A DNA stretch of 64,000 nt, from contig OY755039.1 in the NCBI GenBank assembly GCA_963576565.1, positions 29,526,602 through 29,590,601 on the forward strand, written 5' to 3'. Each line of letters opens with the position of its first letter. The stretch's first letter is position 1. This stretch comes from Aspidapion aeneum (Eukaryota > Arthropoda > Insecta > Coleoptera > Brentidae). The notes beneath the pieces were generated by a model. That model was not told where the DNA came from and searched no databases. It worked only from the letters and a program-made list of their open reading frames with translations. This document shows, one piece after another, positions 1 through 11,500 of the stretch. The position numbers and the translations under genes were made by a program.

Positions 1-159
1 CCATTTGACTAATCATCATCATAATACACCGTGTCATTTGTTACACCTATATGTAGTTCAAATGCACCTAAACACAAATGACTACACTGCCCCCGTTAGT
101 GAAAAGGCCGCAACAACATAGAACAGTGCATTTTTGCCGTCTTTTAACTAACCGAGGCA

Positions 160-552
160 CAGTGTTGCCAGATTTAAAGGATTTCCTTTAATATGAATGG
201 GTTTGAACAAAAATTTTGACTATTGAAGGTTTGAAGGTTTTTATCCGAATTTGTAGGATTTTGACTATTTTGAGGCAAAGTTATATACTTTGCAAATATC
301 CCAATAATTTTAACAAACTTAACGTAAGTAGGTAAATTTAAATATTTAATTTTAGTTTGTAAATTTATGATTTAAGTTATAAATCTTTTATTTGTTTGGT
401 TTTTTCATCCATTTTTATTAAAAAAATTTGTTCATGGTATAAAGTTTTTTTTTGGTTTGGTGTCTACCACCCATCCGTTACTGTTTTGAAAGATATGAAG
501 GATTTTTGTAACTTGGTTAAAGGAAAGTCGTCAGAAAAGTCTGGCAACACTG
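160..552. mobile_element. hAT-type MITE
   Basis: Terminal inverted repeats start CAGTGTTGCCAGA and end TCTGGCAACACTG, and the similarity continues inward (TTTAAAGGATTTCCTTT against its imperfect complement). The element is bracketed by a perfect 8-bp direct repeat CCGAGGCA at 152-159 and 553-560. An 8-bp duplication with CAGTG-type ends is the hallmark of the hAT superfamily. It is 393 bp, carries no ORF and is therefore non-autonomous. Confidence 0.85.
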
Positions 553-571
553 CCGAGGCAGTCCATTTGTG

Positions 572-842
572 ATCCTTATTTATTAGATCAAAGACCCTTT
601 AGAAGATGGTCAGATTCGTATATTTTAGGTGACATTTGTTCAGGTTAGTTTATGAGAGCCTAATTTAGTTTTTGATAGCTTAGGTTATTTTGTGCTAGTT
701 AAAGTTTGTATATCTAAGTTCAGGTTAGTTTAGATTAGTTTAGCTGCACTAACAGAACCAACATAAACTAACCTGAACGAGCCTAACCTACCTACAATAG
801 ACTGACCTGACCATTTAGATCTTTGGGCTAATAAACAAGGAT
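572..842. repeat. small TIR element (MITE), class unknown
   Basis: The left end, beginning ATCCTTATTTATTAG, and the right end, CTAATAAACAAGGAT, are inverted copies that can be followed for about 35 bp to a shared GGTCAG. The interior has inverted runs of GGTTAGTTTA. I see no convincing target duplication and no ORF. Confidence 0.6.
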
Positions 843-1170
843 TTAAATTATTATTTAACCACGCATTTCATGTTCTACATCAATCTAAACCGATTTATTT
901 TTGTTTTGTTTTACTTTTATTTTTAGACTCAAAAACAGTTACTTTTTGGTTTCATTTACATATCGGAGGCTCAGTTTTTGAACCACTGTCCAAGTTCTTA
1001 CGTCAGTTGTCAGCCATTTTGCCAAAACGAAACGTCTAACAGTAGATTAGTTGCTGATAGTTCAAATCCGCTTTATAATTTTTGCCAGGTTGGTTTTTTA
1101 GTTATTTGTAGATTGTCAGTTTAAATATGGAAAATTGTGGAAATTCCCCCTCCCAAATCTCAAAACTATA
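843..1170. other. non-coding, nothing recognised
   Basis: AT-rich intronic or intergenic DNA upstream of the first recognisable C2CD3 exon. I found no ORF with family signature, no splice pair with coding character and no repeat ends. Confidence 0.5.
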
Positions 1171-1809
1171 CAGTGAAACCTTTCCTTGCGGGCACCTCTA
1201 TTAAGCAGACACTCCCTTTAGGCGGACAACTTTGTTGGAACCAAGTTTTTTCCTATTTCCTTACATGTAAAATTCACTCCTATAACCGGACACTCTAATA
1301 ACCGGACGCTGACAATTTTTTTTTGGTAAAAAAATTCTGAAACCTCCCTTAACCGGACGCGAATCTCTGGCAACGGGACGGAGCGCTGCACGACATGGGC
1401 ACAAATATTATGTAGTATGTTGGCAACAACGCACTCTGCAGCCGGGGAATTACCCCTTTCCGTTTTAATGCGGACACTAAATACTTCTGTCGTATTTACA
1501 ACATATTTTATTTGGCGGGACTGCTGTGTTTTATTTTTATTGTTCAGTTGGGTGGTAATAGATCTCTTTGAGGTGGCGCCTAGTAAAAAACTTCTTAGTT
1601 TACGTGAAATGGAAGATGATAACGCTTCGAAGAAGGAACATCTATTAGCAAGAAAGATCGCTGAAAAATTTAATATCGGAACAACTCAGGCAGCGGAAAT
1701 TGTTAATCAATATATTAAAATTTCGCAGTTCCCTCTCATAAGCGGACACCTCCAATAAGCGGACAAAATCGACGAGACCGTGACTGTCCGCTTATAGGAG
1801 GTTTCACTG
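1171..1809 (+). mobile_element. pogo/Tigger-like DNA transposon remnant
   Basis: The element sits between TA dinucleotides (1169-1170, 1810-1811), begins CAGTGAAACCT and ends AGGTTTCACTG. CAGT ends with a TA duplication are typical of the pogo/Tigger branch of Tc1/mariner. The subterminal DNA repeats a CCGGACACT/GCGGACAC motif near both ends. An open frame (1417-1758) ends in a piece resembling the CENP-B/pogo N-terminal helix-turn-helix: after an acidic start comes ARKIAEKFNIGTTQAAEIV. No catalytic DDE domain remains. It lies upstream of C2CD3 exon DNA and is probably intronic. Confidence 0.75.
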
Positions 1810-1811
1810 TA

Positions 1812-2411
1812 GTTAGTTTCGACACACAGAATACACCTCCTGAATGTCGGTTACACTGTTACTGAAGATGCTAAATAATTTTAAAAATCAGCAAATCTTT
1901 TTTAGAAGTCCTGATGCTTTTCGTTTTTTTCTCCCCCTGAAGTTTTTGACGGCGTTCGCCAACTTTATTTTGGAAATTTTTGGTTTTTTGTAGTTTTCTT
2001 CTTATTTTGTCACCGTTTGGAAAAAAAATCTAGACTATTCTTTTTAGCATTGCTTACCTAAATATACAGTAACTAATACTATTATATTTTCATCAAACAC
2101 TACTAAATAAAAATGTTAGACCGAAAGCCAACGTAGGGCAACCCTCCAGCACCTAATGAACCGATTTTTATGAAATGGATGGATATGAAGTTTCAGTAAT
2201 TACTTTTTTTACTTTTACCACTTTTTTCTCCCCCCACTCCCCTGGGTATATGCTGTAATTGACAAATGGCAAACAAGTAAAACCAGAAACTGGATTCAAA
2301 TAGCAATTTCCCCCACCCTGTTCTGGCTTTCGTCCTATGTGTATTTATTCGAAATTAGTTTGGTTTCGTTGCAAATGGATTAGATCTCTAATACCACGTT
2401 TATTTTTACAG
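1812..2411 (+). other. presumed C2CD3 intron, no other feature
   Basis: AT-rich DNA ending in a good acceptor (TATTTTTACAG, AG at 2410-2411). No earlier C2CD3 exon could be recognised in the first 2.4 kb, so the gene's 5' part presumably lies outside the window. Confidence 0.45.
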
Positions 2412-2594
2412 AAAGTACCTTTGCTGTACGATACTGACCTGCTACTTCAACTTCGAGAAAATTTAACGTTAGTCGAATTTTGGGAAAGAAAGGAACATAC
2501 TGACACTCTATTTGGAGTTACGAAGTTGCCTTTACATCAGTTTTACTTGGCTTACAGGAATGAAGTTATTTTACAACATTTGACAAAAAATAAG
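2412..2594 (+). CDS. C2CD3: C2CD3 exon a (first visible)
   Basis: The acceptor is TTTTTACAG and the donor AAG|GTTAGT. The exon is 61 codons in phase 0/0. It encodes the last strands of a C2 domain, including FWERKEHTD and GVTKLPLHQFYLAYR, and continues directly into the next exon (LPVIGTDWWEPIYS). The open frame upstream of 2412 is intron read-through and should not be taken as protein. Confidence 0.85.
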
Positions 2595-5500
2595 GTTAGT
2601 GTCTATTTTTAAAGGTCTATTAGTTTTAGGCAATATAGCACAAAAGTACCAGATATTACACGTCTGCCGTACAAAGCAAAAACCTAGTAACTTGACTTAC
2701 TCGAAAATGAGATTTTTATCATTGAAATCGCCGTAAAAAACGGCGCCAGCCAGTTGTAGTTAAATAAACTATAGTTAGTATGTAGTTAAATAAACTTCAA
2801 ACTCTATTTCACAAAACACTAGTTTTTGACTTACTAGGTTTCTGCTTTGCACGGCAGACGTAGTGTTGTGAAAAGGTCCAATCCAATAAATATATTTAGG
2901 CGGAATTTTTTAAATTATATCTTCTTTGTCCTCCTTTTGAGAGGTCGAAATCAGTGTAAACATACAGTAAGTAAAGCAACCTTGGTCAATTGATCGCTTT
3001 GTAGCTTTAGGCTTTGTCGCTCTAAGGCTAATTTACTTAAGACTCTTGATTGTTAGAGTAGAGGAGGGAAATGGGCCTTATTACCAGACCGGAGTTATGT
3101 CACGGCTCTTGCAATAAGGCAGAAAGAAAGTTAAAAATGACTTACAACCAAACAAGTGCAATTGTTGTAAGTCGGAAATAAGAACTTGCAACCATACCAA
3201 GCACTTGAGTTTTGAGTAAAAGACCTATAAACAGACGAAGCACCTGCTATAGGTTTAGTTAAGGACTATATAGTAACCAGACGGTGCACTTGTTACTATA
3301 AAGTTAAAGAATAATTGCCAGAACGCAGTCTCACGCTCTGCTAGCAGGTATGCTAGTCCCAAAATAGACTTGGGCACAATAATGAGAAACAACAATCAGT
3401 TTGAATCTGTTTTATTATATTATATATACAATAAATGCTTATTAAGCTAAAATCAATTTGCGTCATTAACACTGTTTAAAATATCGTTTTTACAATAAAT
3501 TTGGAATTTAAAATATCGTATCCACATAATTATACAGATGTAAAATAAATATATAAAAATAATAAAATGTTCCATTTTGGATAAATGGACAATCACTATA
3601 ATTGAAAAAAAAAACAAAAAAAATCAACTACATATTTCCAAAAAACAATTATTTAAAAAATATATTGTTAAGATTTGGTCTTGGTTTACGCACAGGTTAA
3701 ATTACATTCATTTCATTTTAAAATCGTATATTTCGTTATGTAATATAAGTATAAATTTTCGGAATTTACTTAGTAAAATAGAACTTAAAGCTACTATATA
3801 CAACTAATGCTATATATACAAGGGCATGGTGGAAGGAACTACACCCTCGGTCAACCGGGGTGCGTTTATCTTCCACCACGGGCGTTGGAATGCCCACTTA
3901 AATTACTAAGATAATATATATATATACAATTTTTGCGACCTCCGCTTAGCATGTCGCTGTCAGGTATTTGTAAGATAAAGAATTTTACTAATTTATATGA
4001 ATTTATTGAATATTTGTCTTGGTCAATCGTTCGTGTGTTCGTGTGTCATTTGTACAGAAAATCAAAAGAAAAACTGTTTGGTGAAAAGGGGTTGCCTGAA
4101 GGGCTGTAGTTGTCGGGCTGGGTTAAATTGTGGTTAAATTACAAAGATTCTCAGGTCTCTACCGCAGATACGGCTACTAATTTCGACTACTTTCAAGTAT
4201 ATGAAGTTATTTTACACCAAAAAGTAAAGGAGAAATATTTAATGTACTGACATCCTTTGGGAAATCGTGCAACCTGTGTTGACACCTGATGCAGTGTAGT
4301 TATTTGTAAAGAGCTAACCCTCTCCTCAACTCGTTTTAAAAACCGTTGCAACGGTACGTGATATTACACATATTTGATTTTTTTAGTATACTAACATAAC
4401 CAATTTAGGTTAGGTTTTTTTTTTCTACTTTTCAGTTTTAATCTTTTTCTACCCTACCCATCTGTTTCGATTTTTGGTGGGTACTTTCGATGTTTTGTAT
4501 TCGATCTTTTGTCTTTATTTCGCTACCTGTAAGAAGCATTACATTTTAATATATATTTATAATGTTTTTAAGACTGCAAAACTAAGAAATAAATAAATTT
4601 AGAAAAAAAACTTAGGGGACGTAGGCAGTCAGTGATACCACATTATTGGATTGTCATCGGAACTATAACGGTATGCAAAATTTGAAGTCAATCGGATACG
4701 TGGAAGTCAGTTGAAAGTAATCAGAAAAACTTGACATTAAATCGTCCATTTTGAATCCGCCATATTGAATTTTGGTAATCTAATAAAAAATTCGTAATTC
4801 TCATCCTCAAAAACCCCCAGATACCAATTTTGGTTGAAATCGGACAAACTAAAGTTTTACCCCCTCTCCACCCCCCACGTTAAAGGGGTGGTAGGTACCC
4901 GATGAAACCATATTATTGTATTGTCATCGGAACTAAGACTCTATGCGAAATTTGAAGTCAATCGGATGTTTGGAAGTTCTTCAAAAATGAGTTGCAAGAT
5001 TTGATTACATACATACATACCCACATACATACATACATACATACAGGTGAAGTTAAATAAAAGCTTGTAATAATAAAAAAAAAATATTTTGGTTTAAAAA
5101 CGGCAGCCGGATTTAAAGCTACAAATGTCGGTTATGTTTATGTTTACTTGGAAAAGTTGACGATAATTAAAAAGAATATTTTTATAGTTTTTCAAACTTT
5201 AAACCAGCCCTTATAGGGGTCGTACTAAATTATGAGACTATTTGCAACGGCTTCCTATGACTGCACGGGCTACATTTTCAAAAAATAACATATTGTTAGA
5301 AAAAAATTTTTTTGTTTTTCAGTATTTTTAAAGATAATTTGAATTTTTGTGAGTAACCCAAATCTTTACAGTCTTTCGACCAGTACGTTTTCAAAAATCC
5401 AGGACTAAGTCTATAGACTAAGCACTTAGATCCTGGTCTAATTGCTAACTAAGTCTTATGATATTAGTAGTCTGTCTGTCTGTCTGGGACACAATATCTC

Positions 5501-8500
5501 AAAAACCGATTTTACCCAAATTTGGCACAAAAATTTTGCGGTATCCGTGGATAAGGCCATTCAATTTTTGGGGGCGGTGAGGGGATGTAAGGGGTAGTAG
5601 AGGAGTTCAAATTTTTAAAAAAATCATAATTCAATAACCAAAGCTGCTAACAAAACGAGCATTCTAAGTTAGATTCAGAATCATATTTTCAACAATATTT
5701 GTCATGACTTCAAAGCTCGTCAGTGACAGTTTTTGAGATATAAACAAATGTTTAAAAAATCTTATTTTACAAACCACAGCAGATAGCGACGCGCGGTTTT
5801 CAAATTTCGATTGAGAATTAGATTTTGAACAAAATTTGCCACGTCGAAGTTTGCCAGTGACAATAAAAAAATAAAATTGTATATTTTTTAAAAACGAGAG
5901 CAGCCGGAGTAACGTGGGAGCTTTACCTTAACACCCAGAAAGAGTAGGTCTGGCCTACTGGCGCCATTTTTACCTTCCTAGTCCGCGTAGCAATGGCTAG
6001 AGGAGGTATTATTTTCGACGAAAAAATTTTTTTGAGATAACGCCGAAAATGTGTGATTTGGGTGTATTTTGACCGCAGCCCACGAGAAAGACCGGCCCGG
6101 GCGCGGAAATATCACGTGACCGTAGGAGGGTCACAAAAAAACGCCTCCCGGCCAGCTGTCATTATAAAACATGTGTGTTTTCAGTTTTGGTATGTTTGTT
6201 TACGTCGATTTTTTTTTAATTCGGGCATGAATTTTATGTGAATTTTATCAAAGTTATTAAAATAACGCAGCCCACGAAAAAGACAACAATGCCCCGAACG
6301 TGTAGTGTTGTTGGTTGTCGGTCCAAGTATAAAACTGAAACCGAATATGTGTTAAGTTTTAATTTGCCAGTGGATAAACAAATGCATAAAATTGTTGCGA
6401 AAAATTCCTAATGATAAGTATCTTAAAACGTCCACAAGTTTGCATCAAACATTTTCCTAACGAGCAGGTTATTTGGTTTGATAAGTGTGTTGTAAATGGA
6501 GAGTGTTGAAAATGTTTCGAAATACCTAAGTAGACAATCTGTATCTACTGTTCGATTAGCTGATGTCAAGAGGCAACAACTGGAAACTGCAATACAAGAA
6601 AGTCTTGAAACATTTTGAGCTCATAAGAAATCAAAAGTTTTATCAAATATTGAGGACAATTTTATTGTTCTAATACTAAAATAAACAAAAATTGGATTTT
6701 TACCCAAGAACGTGACACAGTCTGCCTGTGCCTGATGACATTCTTGAACAACAATCCATCACTGTTAGGATCTCTAGTTGTTGAGGGAAAAAGTTGGAGT
6801 TTTATTTTTGGACAGCACCGATACACTTGAAGAGCTAATGCAGTTTATTGAAATGAAAGTTGCAAACGGGAAAGAAGTGGTAAAAGATAAGATTGATCAA
6901 GTAATAGACATCCTTAGTGACATTTTCGATAGTGAGAGTGAAAAATGTGTTCAATTTCTTATTGAACAGTTAGGTCTCTTGAAAAGGTCACCTGAGAATC
7001 GAAGATATTGTGGATACACTTTAATGTTGGCTTCATCTCTTTTTATCCAGTCATCCAGTGCATACATGTCAATTTACAAAACTAAGGTGATATGTCTTCT
7101 GCACCCTCGCAATATTAAAAAACTGATTTGTAAAATATCGCTAACAGATAGTAATCTCTTCGGTAGTGTGCAATATTTAAAAAGTAAGATACAGCTTTTA
7201 AAAAAATATAAGTTGGTAGTTAACTTACACATTGATGAAATATATATTAAACTTTGTGCTGGGTAATTTTTCAAAAAATTATTGACGACCAATACATTCA
7301 GTTTATTGAACGTGAAAACCATCTCACTTATTCACAAAATCACTTGTGTCTTTTTAATAAATTATTTTGAAATGTTTTATATTAAAAAAATTTCTTTAGA
7401 TAACTCTAGCGAGTGTTTTTGTGGAGAAAAACTATTGTCTAATCTTGAAAAAATTAGTTTAAGGGCATTTAAAGTTTTTTTAAATAATTTTATTAAAAAG
7501 CATAATGATTTAGTGTCTGCTAATAAATCTTTGAATAAGAACACAGACAAAGATGATGACACTCAAAGAAAAATTTAAAAGCTTAGGTTTGTTATGTCTA
7601 ATTTTAAAAGACTTGTATAGGTTTGAAGTAACTAACGATATTATGTACCTAATATACCTGAAGATATTAGAGTGCAAATTTTATATAATTTTTTATTTTA
7701 TAGATTCAGTTCTTTTGCGACTTGCTTATAACGCGCCATGGCCGGTCTTTATCCTTGGCTGCGATATTGACCTATCTTAGCAATATCGTCGTAATGTCTG
7801 TCTGTGTGTGTGTGTGTGTGTGTATATTATTTCTGTCCGTACCGTACCGTCTATACCATAACACAATAGCTCCTAAATCGCTTAACCGATTTTCATAATA
7901 TTTTGAGGTAAACTAGTGTTCGACACTCTTACAAGCTGATTAGATTTTGGTCAAAATCCATTAATGCTAATGACACTTTTTTCACAATTAAATTTTTTTT
8001 AAAATGCTATTTTTTTAACGGAACGGTTTACGAAATATAGTGGACTACATTTTGCTCAATAATTTGTGTTATAACCAAGAACTTTGTAAGAGCTTTAGTT
8101 TCTGAGATATTTAACAAAAACTGTTTTCAAGGTTGATATATCATGGCTTCACTTGAAATATTCTAATAGGCTAGCTAGGAAGGTATCAGATCCATCATGG
8201 ATCCATTAATATTTTCTAAAGTTGTGGTATTTTTGAAAATATTTTGTTTAATTAATTTTAGCTCCCAGTAATTGGCACAGACTGGTGGGAACCGATTTAT
8301 TCCATTGAAAACGAAGAACTGATAGGCCAAGTGCAAATTTTGACAGCTCTAGGCACAGAACAACAAATAGAATACTTAGAATCTGAAAGAGGCTTTAAAA
8401 ATGACCTTGTAAAGGCAAAATACCTAAAATTACCTATTTCCAAGTTTAGGGTAGACAATAGCGTTAATAGTTGGAGAGATCGCGTAAAAGTTAATAAAAA

Positions 8501-11500
8501 ATCTGAGTTTTTGACAGATAGTGGAAGAAGTTTGAATTTTTTAAGTAATACGTCAGGGAGTTTTAAATCGTTGCATGAAATACCTTCAAAATTGTCAAAA
8601 AATAGGCAAGAATTTACTTATACCGGACTGTCAACATCCCAATCAAAATTATCAACTTATAATCCAGAACTAGCTGTTAGCACAGCAAGAAAAGTTGACA
8701 TCGGCGTACAGTCAGATCACAATTCAAAAACTATGGACACAAATAGCAAAAATGAAGATCCCAAATCAGAATCTAACAACTCACAAGATATGATAGCTTC
8801 GTTTTTGAAGATTTTAGATCAACATAAACAGCAAAGGACCACTGTTATGGACAACGGTACTAATACCGATAATAACCCTAGTTTCAGTACTCAAACCACT
8901 CAGTTTGAAACTTTAGAACCTAAAGACATAGCCAATTCACACGTTAAAAAAACTTCGGATCTTTTAGATACTTTACAGAAAGCTCTTAGCATAGATCCAC
9001 GACAAAATAATGTTCCTAGAGCAAACCTTAACGTTTTTAAGGCTCACGTTAGCATAAAAAGTGCCAATCACTTGCCTAGTAAGAAGAAACTTAAAGCGAA
9101 AAAGTCAAAGAATAGGGGCAAAAGCCAGGAGGAGAATATTTTGCCTAGGTAAGTTTTATAGCAGCCAATATCAGGGTTCTTAAAGGTAGATACGAGGGTT
9201 TTCTTTTAAGTTTTGAATATACAGCTGGAACAAAACAGTAGATAACTTTTAAAGACTATTGTTTTTAGAAGTATTCTTCACGAAAATTAATGCACTTTTG
9301 CATGCGCTCAAACCAGTTTTTAAGGCTGTGATTCCACTCGTTTGTTGGTACGGTCAGAATCGCATTCTTGAAGACGTCGACTGCTTCCTCTGGCGACAGA
9401 AATCTTCGCAGTCCATTCTTGATTTTCGGAAAAATATAGGAATCGTTGGGACTTAGGTCGGGACTGTATGGAGTATGGTCCAACATTTCGACGTTTTGTT
9501 GGGATAAAAACTCAATGGTTTTTTGTGCTTTGTGCGAACTTGCATTGTCTTGGTGCAGGATGATTCGTCGTTCGGGGTTCGTTTCTCGAAGCTCAGCGAT
9601 GACTGTCGGCAAACAAATGGTGATGTACCAATCGGCAACAACGGTCCTTTAATCTGCCAGAGGCATTCACTTCGAGAACGGATAACTTTTGTTGGCTTTT
9701 CTTCATCTTGGAACACAGAAACAGTCGACTGACATTTATTTTCAGGTTCATATGAGTAAATCCACATTTTATTACCACTGACAATACTGTACACGTTTTT
9801 CGAGTTTGCTGCCTCAAAGTCTTGAGTTTTCACACTAATGGACCCTAGCTTCTTTCTGTTCTTCGGTTAACAGATGCGGTATCCAGCGCAAAACTAATTT
9901 TCTTCTAATTCTTCATGCAAAATTTTTTGAATTGATGTCTTTGAAATCCCCAATAAAGCCTCAATCTCGCGATATGTCACATGTCGATCTTCCGTGATGA
10001 GCTTGCGCACAGCATCTACGTTTTCCTGGGTGACAGTCGTTTTCGGTGCATCTGGCCTTGGATCGTCGCTAAGGCTAATCTGTCGACGCTAGAATTCTTA
10101 ATGCCAACAAGAAACAAATCAACTCGGCAAGGCATTCTTGTTAAAATAATTTATTTCTAAAGTTGTAAAAAAATTATAGTCCATACATGTGTTCGGTTTA
10201 ATTCCATTTTTCGATTTGTTAACTAAAAAAATTCACAGTAGCTATAAAACTATTTGTATCGCACTGACGTTTTGAATTTAGGTTAGGTAAAGATTGAGTT
10301 TTAGTAACGACATTCGATCAGTGTCGCCCTCTATGTTCCTAAATGCAAAATATAAAACACAGCTTTCTTATAGGATGGCAAAAAGTCATATGTTAGAGTA
10401 TAGACAGACAGAAAAGGAAAAGAGAAAGAAAAGGACGGACATAGGCAGGGGTTGCCGGTACACTTTAACAGTAGTAGATGTTGATTTATTTACTTTTTTT
10501 CTGATTTTGTATGTTTACACGTTTAGGTTTGGACAAAACAATGCTTTTTTTATCGATTTTTCCTTGAAAATGGTTTTTTTTTTCAAGAAGTTTCCATTCA
10601 ATGTTATAACTCTTTCAACTCTTAGTCGGTTTGCTACAAAACGGTTGTATAAGTTTTTTGTTCTCAAGGAAATATTTTTGACAGACGCTAAATTTAATTT
10701 TACATCTAAAAATCAATAATTTTTAAAATCCAGAGGTTAACTGTGTTTTTCCTTTGGACAGTTTGATCGGATTGATTTGAGAGTATATTTAAACAATTCT
10801 TTTCACAAGTAAGTATGTAAGCAAATGTAAGCTGTTGTTTATATACAAATAAACGGAATTCTTGTTGTCAAGTTTATTTTTATTAATAAAAACACAACTT
10901 ATTTAACAAAATTTCAAGTCGAATATTACTTTATATAATACCTGCAACTCGTTTAAGAATATTTACATTGTTAAATTGGCATTGTGGCATTTTAAACTTT
11001 TCCGACAAACAACCTGCCTATGGTTTGGTATTAAGCTTATTAATGCTCTAAGTGCCGGACCAATTTATAGTGTTTCTTATTTTAATAGAGAAAAAGCCAA
11101 TTTAAATTAATTATTTGTTTTAGTACATATGTAACTTTCGAAACAGTACCCAGTGATCCTCTAAAGGTAACCAATGTGGTTTCAAAATCTACAAGTCCAC
11201 AATGGAATTACGAATGTGATGTTGAATTTCCAATAGAACTTTTAACAAATGTAAGTAATTTATAGGTTAGGAGAGTTTATTGGCTAATTAAAAATAAATA
11301 TACTTAACCCAGAGATATTAGAACAGCTAGAGAATGGATTTTAGAACCAACCAAAATAACAGAGTTAAAAAACGTGGTAAAAATAGTTGGGCACTGACAC
11401 GGTGGATAGAATAGACCGGTATTCGGATCTTACAATTATATGTCGAATTTTCACGACACTGGTGGTCCAGCTGATTTTTGTAAACAAAAGTTAGATATGA

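Larger units (their letters stand above)
5985..8212 (+). repeat. dispersed repeat family R1, split by a P-like element
   Basis: The segment 5985-6074 (GTAGCAATGGCTAGAGGAGG ... GGTGTATTTTGACC) and the segment 7763-8212 (TTGACCTATCTTAGCAATATCG, a GT run, then AACCGATTTTCATAA and ending near GGATCCATTAAT) are two halves of one repeat. The same text runs uninterrupted at 63370-63560 and in its later part at 46375-46805. No coding capacity is visible. Confidence 0.7.

Noticed and set aside
5007..5043. CATA run considered as a regulatory repeat.
   Set aside because: Position after a duplicated dispersed repeat makes a retroposon tail the simpler reading.
10294..10719. 141-codon open frame.
   Set aside because: Phe/Lys-rich low-complexity translation with no domain, no splice context and AT-rich source DNA.
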